Source: BRH-c54 sp036567945 (lineage in GTDB: Bacteria > Bacteroidota > Bacteroidia > Flavobacteriales_E > Vicingaceae). From it: DNA of 64,000 bases. Below, one piece after another: positions 23,945 to 32,851 of the stretch. Position numbers and translations under genes: made by a program. The notes beneath the pieces are model-generated. The model made no database searches. It had not been told where the DNA came from and saw only the letters and a program-made list of their open reading frames with translations. The stretch is taken from assembly GCA_036567945.1 (NCBI GenBank), contig DATCTM010000049.1, positions 7,909 to 71,908 on the forward strand. Reading direction: 5' to 3'. Each line of letters starts with the position of its first letter. Position 1 is the first letter of the stretch.

Positions 23945-25189
23945 ATGGCAAAAATAGTTCCTTTCAAAGCAATTCGTCCAACCAGAGATAAAGCTTACCT
24001 AGTGTCGAGTATGCCTGCTTACATTTATCCTAAGCATTTATTAGAGGCCAAGTTAGAAAGCAATCCTTACACTTTTTTACATGTCATCAATCCCGAATTT
24101 AGAGCCGACAACAAAACCCAACCTAATTCGATGGAGCGTTTTGAAAAAGTTAGAGAAAAATTTGATGAGTTTAACGCTGCCGGCATTTTTATGCAAGATG
24201 AAAAAGAAAGTTTTTACATCTACCGACAAATAACTCCAACCAATACTTATGTGGGATTAATTTCAGGAATTTCTGTTGATGACTACCTCAACGGAAACAT
24301 TAAAATTCATGAACATACCTTAACGCAACGTGAAGAAACTTTTAAGCTCTATTTAGATGTTTGCCAATTTAATGCCGAACCTGTTTTACTAACCTATAAA
24401 GATAACCCAACTGTTGATGCTGTTATTAATAAATATTTAGCCACTCGCTCGGAATATGAATTTTGTACAACACATCACATTAAACAAGATTTATGGTTGG
24501 TAAATGATGAAAACGACATCAACACATTAGTGGATGCTTTCAAGAATATTAATGCCATTTACATTGCAGACGGGCATCATCGTTCAGCTTCTTCAGTATT
24601 ATACGCACAAAGTAAGCGTGCTGAGAACTCAAATTACAACCCTGACGCTCCATTTAATTTCTTTTTATCTTACCTTATTCCCGAAAGCAAACTTAACATT
24701 ATTGAATATAACAGAACGGTAAGTAGTCTTAACGAGCATACTCCCGAAAGTTTTTTAGCCGAAGTTGCCAAACTTTTTGATGTAGTGGAAAAAGATGCAG
24801 ACTATTCTCCTACTAAACGACATAATTTTTCGATGTACCTTGCGGGGAAATGGTATTCGATTACTGCGAAAAAAGGCACTTACGAAGAAGATGATATTGT
24901 AGGCAATTTAGATGCTCGTATTTTAACCACCAATATTCTTAAACCAATTTTAGGTATTACCGACTTAAAAACCGATAATCGAATAGAGTTTATAGAAGGC
25001 ACCAAAGGAGCAAAAGGTTTAAAAGATAAAGTAGATAGCGAAGAAGCCATTGTTGCTTTTGGATTATATCCCGTTGCTATAGAACAACTAAAAGCTGTTG
25101 CCGATGCCAATAACATTATGCCTCCAAAAAGTACTTGGATAGAACCTAAAATGCGTAGTGGTTTAACTATTTATAGTTTGGAGGAATAA
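23945..25189 (+). CDS. DUF1015 family protein
   Basis: 414 residues from MAKIVPFKAIRPTRDKAYLVSS. An in-frame start 20 codons upstream lies inside serA and adds an unlikely tail, so I chose 23945. It matches DUF1015 (COG4198), a widespread cytoplasmic family of unknown function. Conserved-looking segments are FLHVINPEFR, YIYRQITPTNTYVGLISGISVDDY, HEHTLTQREE, the HHR-containing YIADGHHRSASSVLY (about 215-229), FFLSYLIPESKLNIIEYNRTV, and DARILTTNILKPILGI. The tight link to serC-serA suggests a role connected with serine or its phosphorylated intermediates. That is inference from context only. Confidence 0.88.
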   Translation: MAKIVPFKAIRPTRDKAYLVSSMPAYIYPKHLLEAKLESNPYTFLHVINPEFRADNKTQPNSMERFEKVREKFDEFNAAGIFMQDEKESFYIYRQITPTNTYVGLISGISVDDYLNGNIKIHEHTLTQREETFKLYLDVCQFNAEPVLLTYKDNPTVDAVINKYLATRSEYEFCTTHHIKQDLWLVNDENDINTLVDAFKNINAIYIADGHHRSASSVLYAQSKRAENSNYNPDAPFNFFLSYLIPESKLNIIEYNRTVSSLNEHTPESFLAEVAKLFDVVEKDADYSPTKRHNFSMYLAGKWYSITAKKGTYEEDDIVGNLDARILTTNILKPILGITDLKTDNRIEFIEGTKGAKGLKDKVDSEEAIVAFGLYPVAIEQLKAVADANNIMPPKSTWIEPKMRSGLTIYSLEE

Positions 25190-25234
25190 TCCATCTAAAT
25201 CCAATCATCCTTTTTTACAACCAAGCAGAAAAAC

Positions 25235-25242
25235 TAACTTTG
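25235..25242 (+). promoter_or_regulatory. -7 promoter element overlapping the yggS start region
   Basis: TAACTTTG, a perfect TAnnTTTG match, ends only 4 bases before the ATG of yggS. A transcript from it would begin at or very near the start codon, giving a leaderless or nearly leaderless mRNA. Confidence 0.45.
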
Positions 25243-25246
25243 CCCC

Positions 25247-25906
25247 ATGAGTATTACAACAAACCTACAACAAATAAAAGCTTCTATTCCTAAATACGTT
25301 ACCTTGGTAGCGGTTTCTAAAACAAAACCCCATGCAGCCATTTTGGAGGCTTACCAAACGGGACAGCGAATTTTTGGAGAAAATAAAGTACAAGAACTAA
25401 CTGAAAAATACGAAAGCTTACCTAAAGATATTGAGTGGCACATGATAGGCCATTTACAAAGCAACAAAGTAAAATATATTGCTCCTTTTGTAAGCCTAAT
25501 TCATGGTGTGGATAGTTTTAAGTTGCTAAAAGAAATTAATAAACGAGCTGCTCAAAACGAAAGGGTAATTAATTGTTTATTGCAAATCCACATTGCTGAA
25601 GAAGATACCAAATTTGGCTTTGATGAAAAAGAAGTGATTGAACTTATTAAAAGCGAAGCCTTCCAAGATTTAAAAAACATAAAAGTTGTTGGTTTAATGG
25701 GCATGGCAACCTTTACCGATAACGAAAACCAAATCCGAAAAGAATTTAAAAGCCTAAAAAAATTATTTGATAAACTTTCGACTTTATGCTTTCCACTTTC
25801 AACTCTATCCATGGGCATGAGCGGAGATTACCAAATCGCCATTGAAGAAGGCAGTACTATGATTCGGGTAGGAAGTAGTATCTTTGGGGAAAGAAATTAC
25901 CATTAG
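25247..25906 (+). CDS. YggS family pyridoxal-phosphate homeostasis protein
   Basis: PLP-binding, single-domain TIM-barrel protein of the YggS/PROSC family that keeps free PLP levels in balance. 219 residues, full length. Marks are LVAVSKTKP (with the PLP lysine, about residue 24), FGENKVQEL, EWHMIGHLQSNKVKYI, HGVDSFKLLKEI, LQIHIAEEDTKFGF, GLMGMATF, LSMGMSGDYQIAIEEGSTMIRVGSSIFG at the end. First gene of a probable operon with a DUF1697 gene (2 bases apart) and tag. Confidence 0.95.
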   Translation: MSITTNLQQIKASIPKYVTLVAVSKTKPHAAILEAYQTGQRIFGENKVQELTEKYESLPKDIEWHMIGHLQSNKVKYIAPFVSLIHGVDSFKLLKEINKRAAQNERVINCLLQIHIAEEDTKFGFDEKEVIELIKSEAFQDLKNIKVVGLMGMATFTDNENQIRKEFKSLKKLFDKLSTLCFPLSTLSMGMSGDYQIAIEEGSTMIRVGSSIFGERNYH

Positions 25907-25908
25907 TT

Positions 25909-26451
25909 ATGACAAAATATTTAGCATTACTCAGAGGTATTAATGTTGGTGGCAATAACATCATCAAAATGGTGGACTTAAAAGCTTGTTTTGAGAAAAT
26001 GGGGTTTACTGATGTAAAAACGTACATCCAAAGTGGAAATGTAATTTTTAAATCCGACACCAAAGATCTCAACCAACTAACCCAAACCATTGAAAAAACC
26101 TTATCCGAGCAATTTAATTACAACTCTGTTGTAGTAGTAATAACACATCAACAATTGAATAAAGTTGTTGAGGAAATTCCTACAAATTTTGGTACTGATA
26201 AAGACAACTACCGCTACGATGTTTTATTTATAAAGGCTCCACTTAAAGCTACTGCAATTATTGCTGACATTCCGCAACACAATGAAGTAGACAAAGCTTA
26301 CTCAGGAACGCATGCCATCTATTTCACACGATTAATAGAAAAAACTAACAGAAGCTATTTAAGCAAACTTATTCAACTTCCCATTTATAAAAATATTACT
26401 GTGAGAAATTGGAATACTACCTCCAAATTACATCAATTAATGAATAGCTAA
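25909..26451 (+). CDS. DUF1697 family protein
   Basis: 180-residue soluble protein starting MTKYLALLRGINVGGNNIIKM, the hallmark of DUF1697 (COG3797). A conserved YIQSGNVIFKSDTKD follows at about 43-57, and the C-terminal half has the usual NRSYLSKLIQLPIYKNITVRNWNTTSKL. Function unknown. It begins 2 bases after yggS and ends 10 bases before tag, so all three are probably co-transcribed. Confidence 0.9.
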   Translation: MTKYLALLRGINVGGNNIIKMVDLKACFEKMGFTDVKTYIQSGNVIFKSDTKDLNQLTQTIEKTLSEQFNYNSVVVVITHQQLNKVVEEIPTNFGTDKDNYRYDVLFIKAPLKATAIIADIPQHNEVDKAYSGTHAIYFTRLIEKTNRSYLSKLIQLPIYKNITVRNWNTTSKLHQLMNS

Positions 26452-26461
26452 AAACATATCT

Positions 26462-27055
26462 ATGAAAACAGAAAAATGTCCTTGGTGCTTAGGTTTTGAA
26501 CAGTACATCAACTACCACGATGAAGAATGGGGTGTGCCGGTTTTAGACGATACCAAACAATTTGAATTTTTAGTATTAGAAAGTGCTCAAGCCGGATTAA
26601 GTTGGTCAACCATATTAAAAAAACGAGAAAATTACCGACAAGCTTTTGCAGATTTCAACCCTAAAAAAGTAGCTCAATTCGACTCCAAAAAAGTAGAAGA
26701 ATTATTGCAAAATGCAGGAATTATAAGAAACAGAGCCAAAATTGAAGCTACCATCAACAATGCTAACATCTTTCTGGAAATTCAGCAAGAATACGGTTCT
26801 TTCGTTAAATTTATTTGGGGCTTTGTAAATGGTAAACAAATACAAAATCAATGGAAAACATTAAAAGAAGTTCCCGCAACAACTGCCCTTTCTGATGAAT
26901 TAGCAAAAACCATGAAGAAAAAAGGTTTTAAGTTTTTAGGTAGTACTACTCTTTATGCTCATATACAAGCAGTAGGCATGGTAAATGATCATTTAATAAC
27001 TTGTCCGAGATATGCTGAAATTAAAAAAGAATTCGGCAATAAGAAGCTGATTTAA
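26462..27055 (+). CDS. tag: DNA-3-methyladenine glycosylase I
   Basis: Base-excision repair enzyme that removes 3-methyladenine from DNA. 197 residues. The zinc-snap ligands are visible: CPWC near the N terminus with His in YHDEEWG, and H..C in VNDHLITCPRY near the end. Between them are the helix-hairpin-helix fold features LESAQAGLSWSTILKKRENYR and IIRNRAKIEATINNA. Last gene of the yggS-DUF1697-tag group. Its stop overlaps the stop of the convergent PAS gene by 4 bases. Confidence 0.95.
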   Translation: MKTEKCPWCLGFEQYINYHDEEWGVPVLDDTKQFEFLVLESAQAGLSWSTILKKRENYRQAFADFNPKKVAQFDSKKVEELLQNAGIIRNRAKIEATINNANIFLEIQQEYGSFVKFIWGFVNGKQIQNQWKTLKEVPATTALSDELAKTMKKKGFKFLGSTTLYAHIQAVGMVNDHLITCPRYAEIKKEFGNKKLI

Positions 27056-27648
27056 ATATTCTTCCAATAATAATCAAAACAAATTGGACAAATAGTGTGA
27101 CTCATATTTTTAGGCATAGTTGAAATATAACTTGGCACCCAGTCCCACTTATTTATATCAATAGCTGATTGCGTTCTTCTACAATTACTACATTGATTGA
27201 TAAAACCAGTTTCTTGCAGGTAATTTTTTTCTAAATGAGATGCTTCATTTTTTAATTCACTCTCTACTTGTAAAGAGTTTATTATAATTACACCCTTAGC
27301 TTTTTTTAATGGATATAACCGCTGCATAAACAGTCTGTATTTTTTTATACTTGAACACTCATACGATAAGTTCTTGCTTTTTCCTGTTGTTAAAACCTCC
27401 TCAAGTGCTTGTGAATACATTTCCTTAATATCTCCATTAATTGCTTTCAGTATATTAGAACCTAAAGAGTGATTATTTGTTATTTGCGGTTCTCCATCAT
27501 TATCTCTTGCAAATTGAAAATACGCTTCGTTAAAATAAATTAGGTTGAAATTCTCATCAACAGCGTAAATGCTGTGCGGATCTTTCTCTAGTGTTTCAAA
27601 ATCTATTTCTACTAATTTATTTTTAAAATCATCTGTGTATCTATTCAT
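27052..27648 (-). CDS. PAS-domain protein with C-terminal cysteine (zinc-type) motif
   Basis: 198 residues, soluble. A PAS-like domain covers about 15-135 (AVDENFNLIYFNEAYFQFARDN; KKYRLFMQRLYPLKKAKGVIII). The C terminus has CSNCRRTQ, then a W.WVPSYI stretch, then HTICPICFDYYW. This is a variant of the C..C...R...W...E.YI....SHGICPxC module found at the end of many PAS and response-regulator sensor proteins; two CxxC pairs suggest metal binding. There is no kinase or output domain, so it may be a single-domain sensor. Single gene; ligand and partner unknown. Confidence 0.65.
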   Translation of the reverse strand: MNRYTDDFKNKLVEIDFETLEKDPHSIYAVDENFNLIYFNEAYFQFARDNDGEPQITNNHSLGSNILKAINGDIKEMYSQALEEVLTTGKSKNLSYECSSIKKYRLFMQRLYPLKKAKGVIIINSLQVESELKNEASHLEKNYLQETGFINQCSNCRRTQSAIDINKWDWVPSYISTMPKNMSHTICPICFDYYWKNI

Positions 27649-27841
27649 ATATTTTTATTACCCTTCCCAATTTATTTATAACAAAATTATCAAATTCAAA
27701 AAAAAATTAATATTACTCACTACTCCACTCTATCATGATACTTTTATTTCATGTTAAATTAAGCAAACCTTTTCGTTATTGTAATCTTCTGAACATCTTT
27801 CTTACTTTTTAAAAAAATTTAGACAAAACTTAAATTTGTTA

Positions 27842-27849
27842 TACATTTG
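27842..27849 (+). promoter_or_regulatory. -7 promoter element for the SRPBCC gene
   Basis: TACATTTG, a perfect TAnnTTTG match, 24 bases before the start at 27874, with TTT about 21 bases upstream as a weak -33. Confidence 0.45.
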
Positions 27850-27873
27850 CATAAACCCTAAAACCTAACAAAT

Positions 27874-28902
27874 ATGAAAGCATTAAAAATTATCGGGATT
27901 ATTGTTTTAATACTCATCTTAACGGTAGTAGTATTAACCTTTGCAGCTCCCACAGACATAAAATTAGAGCGTTCTATAGAAATCAACGCTCAAAAAGAAA
28001 CAGTTCATAAACACTTGCTTTATTTTGAAAATTCACAAAAATGGTCGCCATGGGCAGAGTTAGATCCTAACCAAAAAACTTGGATGGAAGGAGAAGATGG
28101 TGTAGTTGGCACTACTTTCTTTTGGGAAGGAAATGAAGATGTTGGTAAAGGAAAACAAGAAATAATTACCATTACAGATGATAAAATTGAAACTACTGTT
28201 ACTTTTATAGAGCCTTTTGAAAGTGTTGCCAATGGATATTTTCTTTTAAATGAAACTGACGGTAAAACTACCGTTACTTGGGGATTTGATTCTAAAATGC
28301 CTCGTCCCTTTAATATTTTTGCTCTTTTTATGGATGTTAGTGAATCTGTAGGTAAAGACTATGAAAAAGGATTAGCAAAATTGAAAGAAATTGTAGAAAG
28401 TGAGAAACCTGCTACAAAAGAATATGCTATTGAGGCAATAAATTTTGAAGAAAAAACTTTTTTGACCCACAGAGAAAAAATAAGTTTTAATGATATGCAA
28501 GCTTTTTTTAGTCAACATTTTGGAGGGATGTACGGAATGCTAACTCAAAACAAAGAGGTGCAAATAACAGGACAGCCTTGTGCCATTTATTACGATTGGG
28601 ATGAAGAAAATCAAATGACAGATGTTGCTGCTGCCATTCCTTATAGCTCTGGCGATAAAAATTTTAAATTTGATAATTATACTACTGTAAAGCTTGGCGG
28701 TAAAGCCCTAAAAATTGCTTATTATGGCAATTATGAAAATCTTGCTGAGCCTCATATGGCAATGGATGAATACCTGAAAAATAATAATTTACCGATGTCG
28801 CATGTTGTGTTGGAAGAATATATAACCGACCCAACCACAGAAGCGGATACTAGCAAATGGTTAACTAACATTTATTATTTTGAAAGCAAACCTACAGAGT
28901 AA
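27874..28902 (+). CDS. Membrane-anchored SRPBCC plus GyrI-like (AraC effector-binding) protein
   Basis: 342 residues. One N-terminal membrane helix (about 5-25, IIGIIVLILILTVVVLTFAAP). An SRPBCC (START-like) ligand-binding domain follows (about 30-170; SIEINAQKETVHKHLLYFENSQKWSPWAE). The C-terminal domain (about 185-340) resembles the GyrI-like small-molecule-binding domain (FLTHREKISFNDMQAFFSQHFGGMYGML; GKALKIAYYGNYENLAEPHMAMDEYL). Such two-domain proteins probably bind hydrophobic or cationic small molecules. There is no DNA-binding domain. Single gene with its own promoter and terminator; ligand unknown. Confidence 0.75.
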   Translation: MKALKIIGIIVLILILTVVVLTFAAPTDIKLERSIEINAQKETVHKHLLYFENSQKWSPWAELDPNQKTWMEGEDGVVGTTFFWEGNEDVGKGKQEIITITDDKIETTVTFIEPFESVANGYFLLNETDGKTTVTWGFDSKMPRPFNIFALFMDVSESVGKDYEKGLAKLKEIVESEKPATKEYAIEAINFEEKTFLTHREKISFNDMQAFFSQHFGGMYGMLTQNKEVQITGQPCAIYYDWDEENQMTDVAAAIPYSSGDKNFKFDNYTTVKLGGKALKIAYYGNYENLAEPHMAMDEYLKNNNLPMSHVVLEEYITDPTTEADTSKWLTNIYYFESKPTE

Positions 28903-28924
28903 TATGTAATTTATTAGATGTAAA

Positions 28925-28962
28925 CAAAAAAACCACATGGATTTTCCATGTGGTTTTTTTGT
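28925..28962. terminator. Bidirectional terminator
   Basis: Inverted repeat AAAAAACCACATGG / CCATGTGGTTTTTT around ATTTT, between the convergent SRPBCC gene and the zinc-ribbon gene. Confidence 0.85.
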
Positions 28963-28983
28963 TTGGTATCATTTATCTATGAT

Positions 28984-29376
28984 TTAAACAAACTCTGTAA
29001 AATCAATAGCATCCTCACCAAAAGCTTCAAAAATATCGGTAGCTACTACATAAGTACTTTTGTTTCCTGCTTTTTTAGAAAAATACAACTCATACTCTAC
29101 ATTATCTTCGTTGCTAATCATTTTAATCATAGCATGTTCTTTTTGTTTTTCCGCAGTTAAATCAGCCAAACAAAGCGGACAATAAAACTCTACCAACTCT
29201 CCTTTTTCCAACTGAAATTTAGGGTGTGTTTTATAACTATACTCCCCTATTTTAGGGCTTAACAAAATTAAGCCACTATGTTTTCTATTCGTTTTTGTCG
29301 CAAACACTAACTGATCTGCCACATTTAAATGCCCCTTACATGACGGACATAAATAATCACTTTCTTTAAAACTCAT
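28984..29376 (-). CDS. Hypothetical zinc-ribbon-like protein
   Basis: 130 residues, soluble, no signal peptide. Two CxxC pairs (CPSC at about 10-13 and CPLC at about 66-69) suggest a bound zinc. Between them is a strand-rich segment with HSGLILLSPKIGEYSYKTHP, and the C-terminal part is acidic (DIFEAFGEDAIDFTEFV). I do not recognise a named family. Single gene that ends at a shared terminator. Confidence 0.6.
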   Translation of the reverse strand: MSFKESDYLCPSCKGHLNVADQLVFATKTNRKHSGLILLSPKIGEYSYKTHPKFQLEKGELVEFYCPLCLADLTAEKQKEHAMIKMISNEDNVEYELYFSKKAGNKSTYVVATDIFEAFGEDAIDFTEFV

Positions 29377-29532
29377 AATTCAATTAATTTAAAACATTTT
29401 TACCGTTATAAATTTAAGTTATTTTTATATCATGCATCCATTTTTACTACTTTTTTTTATAAACACTTTAGCTCATTCATTATTCTAAAAAAGTTAAGCA
29501 TCTTTGCAATCTGTTTTACTAACATTTTTACT

Positions 29533-31107
29533 TTGCAAAAAGAGCCTTATATATTAGAAATTAGTGTTTCACCCGAAGAAGCTGCCAGTGATATTTTTAT
29601 CAGGCAACTTATTACTTCTAAAACTAAATTGGAGCGTTTTGAATTTCAAATTGTAAGACGCTCTATAGACGCCCGAAAAAAACAAGTAAAATTCAACCTG
29701 AAAATTGAAATTTATACTGATAAAAAGCCTGCTCTTTTTCAAGAAAAAAAAATTACACCAATAACAAGTAATCAATCTGCTGTAGTGATAGGTTTTGGTC
29801 CTGCCGGAATGTTTGCCGCTCTTAAACTATTAGAAAAAAACATCAAACCTATAGTAATAGAAAGAGGTAAGTCAGTAAGAAACAGACGAAGAGATTTAGC
29901 CAATATCACTAAAAACCAAATTGTAAATCCTGAATCGAATTATTGTTTTGGCGAAGGCGGTGCAGGAACTTTTTCTGATGGTAAACTTTATACTCGTTCT
30001 ACTAAAAGAGGTGATGTAAAAGAAGTGTTACAACTCTTAGTTCAACACGGAGCTGACGAAAATATTCTAGTTGATGCTCATCCGCACATCGGCACCAACA
30101 AATTACCTAAAGTGGTGGAAGCGATAAGAAATACTATTATAGAAAATGGCGGAGAAATTCATTTTGAGAGTAAACTCACCGATTTATTGATAGAAAATAA
30201 TGCCATTAAAGGTGTTGAAATCAACAAGGAAACAATTATTGAAACGACTAATGTAATTCTAGCAACGGGACATTCAGCAAGAGATATTTTTTATTTGTTG
30301 GATAAGAAAAAAATTAAGTTGGAAGCTAAACCTTTTGCTATTGGGGTACGAGTGGAGCATCCACAAGAGTTAATTGACAAAATTCAATACCATTGTGATG
30401 TGAGAAATGAATACCTGCCTCCTGCTTCATATAAATTAGTAACTCAAGTTAAAAACCGAGGTGTATTTTCTTTTTGTATGTGTCCTGGAGGAATTATAGC
30501 TCCCTGCGCTACTGCTCCCGGAGAAATTGTAACAAACGGTTGGTCGCCATCCAAAAGAAACAATCCATTTGCTAATTCAGGAATTGTAGTATCTGTAGAA
30601 CCCAATGATTTAAAACCTTACGAGCAATTTGGTGCATTGGCAGGATTAAAGTTGCAAGAAAATATTGAGCGAAAAGCATTTGTTGCAGGTAAAAATAATG
30701 AGCAAAACAATTTCGGACAAATAGCTCCTGCCCAACGTTTAATAGATTTTATTGATAACCAAATTTCAGCATCATTGCCCGATTGCTCTTACAAACCGGG
30801 AGTTGTTTCTGCTGCTGTTCACCAATTATTCCCTAAACAAATTACAGAAAGACTACAACAAGGTTTTAGAGATTTCGGTAACAAAATGAAAGGTTTTTTA
30901 ATACGAGATGCTATTGTAGTAGCTGTGGAAAGCAGAACTTCCTCCCCTGTAAAAATTCCACGAGATAAAGAAACCCTACAACATCCTGAAATAAAAGGCT
31001 TATACCCTTGCGGTGAAGGTGCGGGATATGCCGGTGGAATTGTATCTGCGGCTATTGACGGACAAAAATGTGCCGAACAAATTAATAATGAAATAACTAT
31101 AAAATAA
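29533..31107 (+). CDS. FAD-dependent oxidoreductase of the COG2509 family
   Basis: 524-residue cytoplasmic flavoprotein. The N-terminal 75 residues are a small domain typical of COG2509 proteins (ILEISVSPEEAAS; RFEFQIVRRSIDARKKQVKF). FAD-binding starts at VVIGFGPAGMFAALKLL and is followed by VIERG. Other family features are NYCFGEGGAGTFSDGKLYTRS, VILATGHSARDIFYLL, FAIGVRVEHPQELID, FCMCPGG and YPCGEGAGYAGGIVSAAIDG. The reaction is not known for certain. Start is TTG at 29533, since no ATG lies in frame upstream within the intergenic region. Confidence 0.88.
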   Translation: MQKEPYILEISVSPEEAASDIFIRQLITSKTKLERFEFQIVRRSIDARKKQVKFNLKIEIYTDKKPALFQEKKITPITSNQSAVVIGFGPAGMFAALKLLEKNIKPIVIERGKSVRNRRRDLANITKNQIVNPESNYCFGEGGAGTFSDGKLYTRSTKRGDVKEVLQLLVQHGADENILVDAHPHIGTNKLPKVVEAIRNTIIENGGEIHFESKLTDLLIENNAIKGVEINKETIIETTNVILATGHSARDIFYLLDKKKIKLEAKPFAIGVRVEHPQELIDKIQYHCDVRNEYLPPASYKLVTQVKNRGVFSFCMCPGGIIAPCATAPGEIVTNGWSPSKRNNPFANSGIVVSVEPNDLKPYEQFGALAGLKLQENIERKAFVAGKNNEQNNFGQIAPAQRLIDFIDNQISASLPDCSYKPGVVSAAVHQLFPKQITERLQQGFRDFGNKMKGFLIRDAIVVAVESRTSSPVKIPRDKETLQHPEIKGLYPCGEGAGYAGGIVSAAIDGQKCAEQINNEITIK

Positions 31108-31246
31108 TCGTTAAATCATCACTTTTATCAATAGTAATTTATAGCTATTTTGGTATTTTTGAAGTCAATTAAAAATTAATACAACTCAATATCACAAAAG
31201 GATATAGTTAATTGATTTTCAAAACTAAACAGGTTTACACTTAAAA

Positions 31247-31942
31247 ATGATTTCCTATTTACGAATAACATTAATGATAATATGGACGTTCTCGCTAATG
31301 CTGATAGCTCCATTATTTATTCCTTTTGTGATGAACAGACAGTTTCCCCTGATGGTTGCCAGAACAGTTTTTGCACCCGTTTTAATGAAAATTGCAGGAA
31401 TTGATATTTCTGTTAGTGGAAAAGAAAATGTGCCTGCCGATAAACCTGTAATTTTTGTTTCCAACCATTTTTCTCACTTAGATATTGGATGTTTATGTTA
31501 CAGTCTCCCTAAAAACTTACATTTTATTGGTAAAAAAGAACTTATTTGGACTCCTGTTGTAGGCTGGTACATGTGGGTTGCAGGGCATATTTTTGTTGAT
31601 AGAACAAACAAAAAAAAAGCCTTGAAAAGCATAGCTAAAGCAGCAAAAAAAATCAGCGAAGGAAAATCAGTTGTACTTTTTGCCGAAGGTACACGTAGCA
31701 AAACAGGGAAGGTTGAATCTTTTAAAAAAGGTGCTTTTCACTTGGCTCTTCAGGCAGGAGTTGACATTGTTCCTGTATCTATTAAAGGCACTTATGAAGT
31801 TTGGAAATCAGGAACAAATACTATTACTCCCGGAAAGGTTAACGTAATCATTGGCAAACCCATTGATAGCAGTAAGTTTAATAAAAACAATATCAATGAT
31901 TTTGTAACTGCTGTTAGAGAAAGTATTATTGCTATGCAATAA
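31247..31942 (+). CDS. 1-acyl-sn-glycerol-3-phosphate acyltransferase
   Basis: PlsC-type acyltransferase that makes phosphatidic acid from lysophosphatidic acid at the inner membrane. 231 residues. An N-terminal hydrophobic helix (about 3-27) is followed by the HxxxxD catalytic motif in NHFSHLDIG (about 71-79) and by the substrate-binding FAEGTRSKTGKVESFKKG (about 142-159). VPVSIKGTYEVW and a C-terminal GKPID complete the fold. It stands alone between the flavoprotein gene and a T9SS cargo gene. Ornithine-lipid or other acyltransferase roles within this family cannot be excluded. Confidence 0.9.
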   Translation: MISYLRITLMIIWTFSLMLIAPLFIPFVMNRQFPLMVARTVFAPVLMKIAGIDISVSGKENVPADKPVIFVSNHFSHLDIGCLCYSLPKNLHFIGKKELIWTPVVGWYMWVAGHIFVDRTNKKKALKSIAKAAKKISEGKSVVLFAEGTRSKTGKVESFKKGAFHLALQAGVDIVPVSIKGTYEVWKSGTNTITPGKVNVIIGKPIDSSKFNKNNINDFVTAVRESIIAMQ

Positions 31943-32004
31943 AAGGCTAAATATCTATTAATTACCCCATCTTTCAAATCAAAATAAATTGTAATTTAGC
32001 CGCA

Positions 32005-32850
32005 ATGAATAAGTTAATTATCTTTACAATTACCACTATTTTTTACCTATCTTCACTTATGGTAAAAGCTCAGTGTCCTGTTAATGTTACCATTAGCAGT
32101 AACCCTGATGTAACTTCCGGACCTGTTTGCGAAAACACTCCTGTTCAGCTTACTGCAGATTCTTCAGCAGGAGCTGTAAACCCAACTTATGTGTGGGTAA
32201 TTAATGGAGATACTGTTCCCGGAAATGGCTCTACAATTAATCTCCCTGCTAACAACCAAACCGTTATCGTTTATATGAATACCTCAACAGGTTGTTTTCC
32301 TGATAACGACTCTGCTTCTATTTTTATTAATACAACTATAATTACTACGGAAGCTACTCCTATTATAAAAGAATGCAATCAAACGGTTGCTGATGTAGCT
32401 GTTTCTTCTGATGGTGGTGAAGCTCCTTACAACCATGAGTTGGTGGGTGTAGGACAAAGTTCTACCGGATTTTTTAGCAGTGTACCTATTGGCAGCTACA
32501 CATTAATTACTACAGATAATAATGGCTGCACAGATACCACACAAGTAGATATTACACCTTTTGATTGTCCCGATCCTATACCTGCACAAGTTTTTACACC
32601 TAATGGCGATGGAGCAAACGATACTTGGATTATTCGTTTTATTGAATTGTATCCAAAAAATAAAGTCTATATTTTCGACCGCTGGGGACAACGCGTTTAC
32701 CATGAAGAAAATTACAAAAATGGGGATGGTTGGGATGCTAAATATTTAGGTGGGGATTTACCTGTTTCTACTTTTTACTATATTTTAGAAATTACTCCCG
32801 AATTTGGGGATGAAAAAGTGTTTAAAGGAGCTGTTTCGATAATGCGTTAA
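32005..32850 (+). CDS. T9SS type-B sorting domain secreted protein
   Basis: 281 residues. Signal peptide (about 1-22, ending VKAQ). Two Ig/PKD-like segments, the first with CENTPVQLTADSSAG and the second with SSDGGEAPYNHELVG and GSYTLITTDNNGCTDTTQV. The gliding-motility-type C-terminal sorting domain (last about 85 residues) has VFTPNGDGANDTWII, VYIFDRWGQRVYHEE, FYYILEI and ends KGAVSIMR. Secreted by the type IX system to the cell surface. It lies 1 base before the SprF-like gene, so the two form a cargo-and-partner pair. Confidence 0.9.
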   Translation: MNKLIIFTITTIFYLSSLMVKAQCPVNVTISSNPDVTSGPVCENTPVQLTADSSAGAVNPTYVWVINGDTVPGNGSTINLPANNQTVIVYMNTSTGCFPDNDSASIFINTTIITTEATPIIKECNQTVADVAVSSDGGEAPYNHELVGVGQSSTGFFSSVPIGSYTLITTDNNGCTDTTQVDITPFDCPDPIPAQVFTPNGDGANDTWIIRFIELYPKNKVYIFDRWGQRVYHEENYKNGDGWDAKYLGGDLPVSTFYYILEITPEFGDEKVFKGAVSIMR

Positions 32851-32851
32851 T

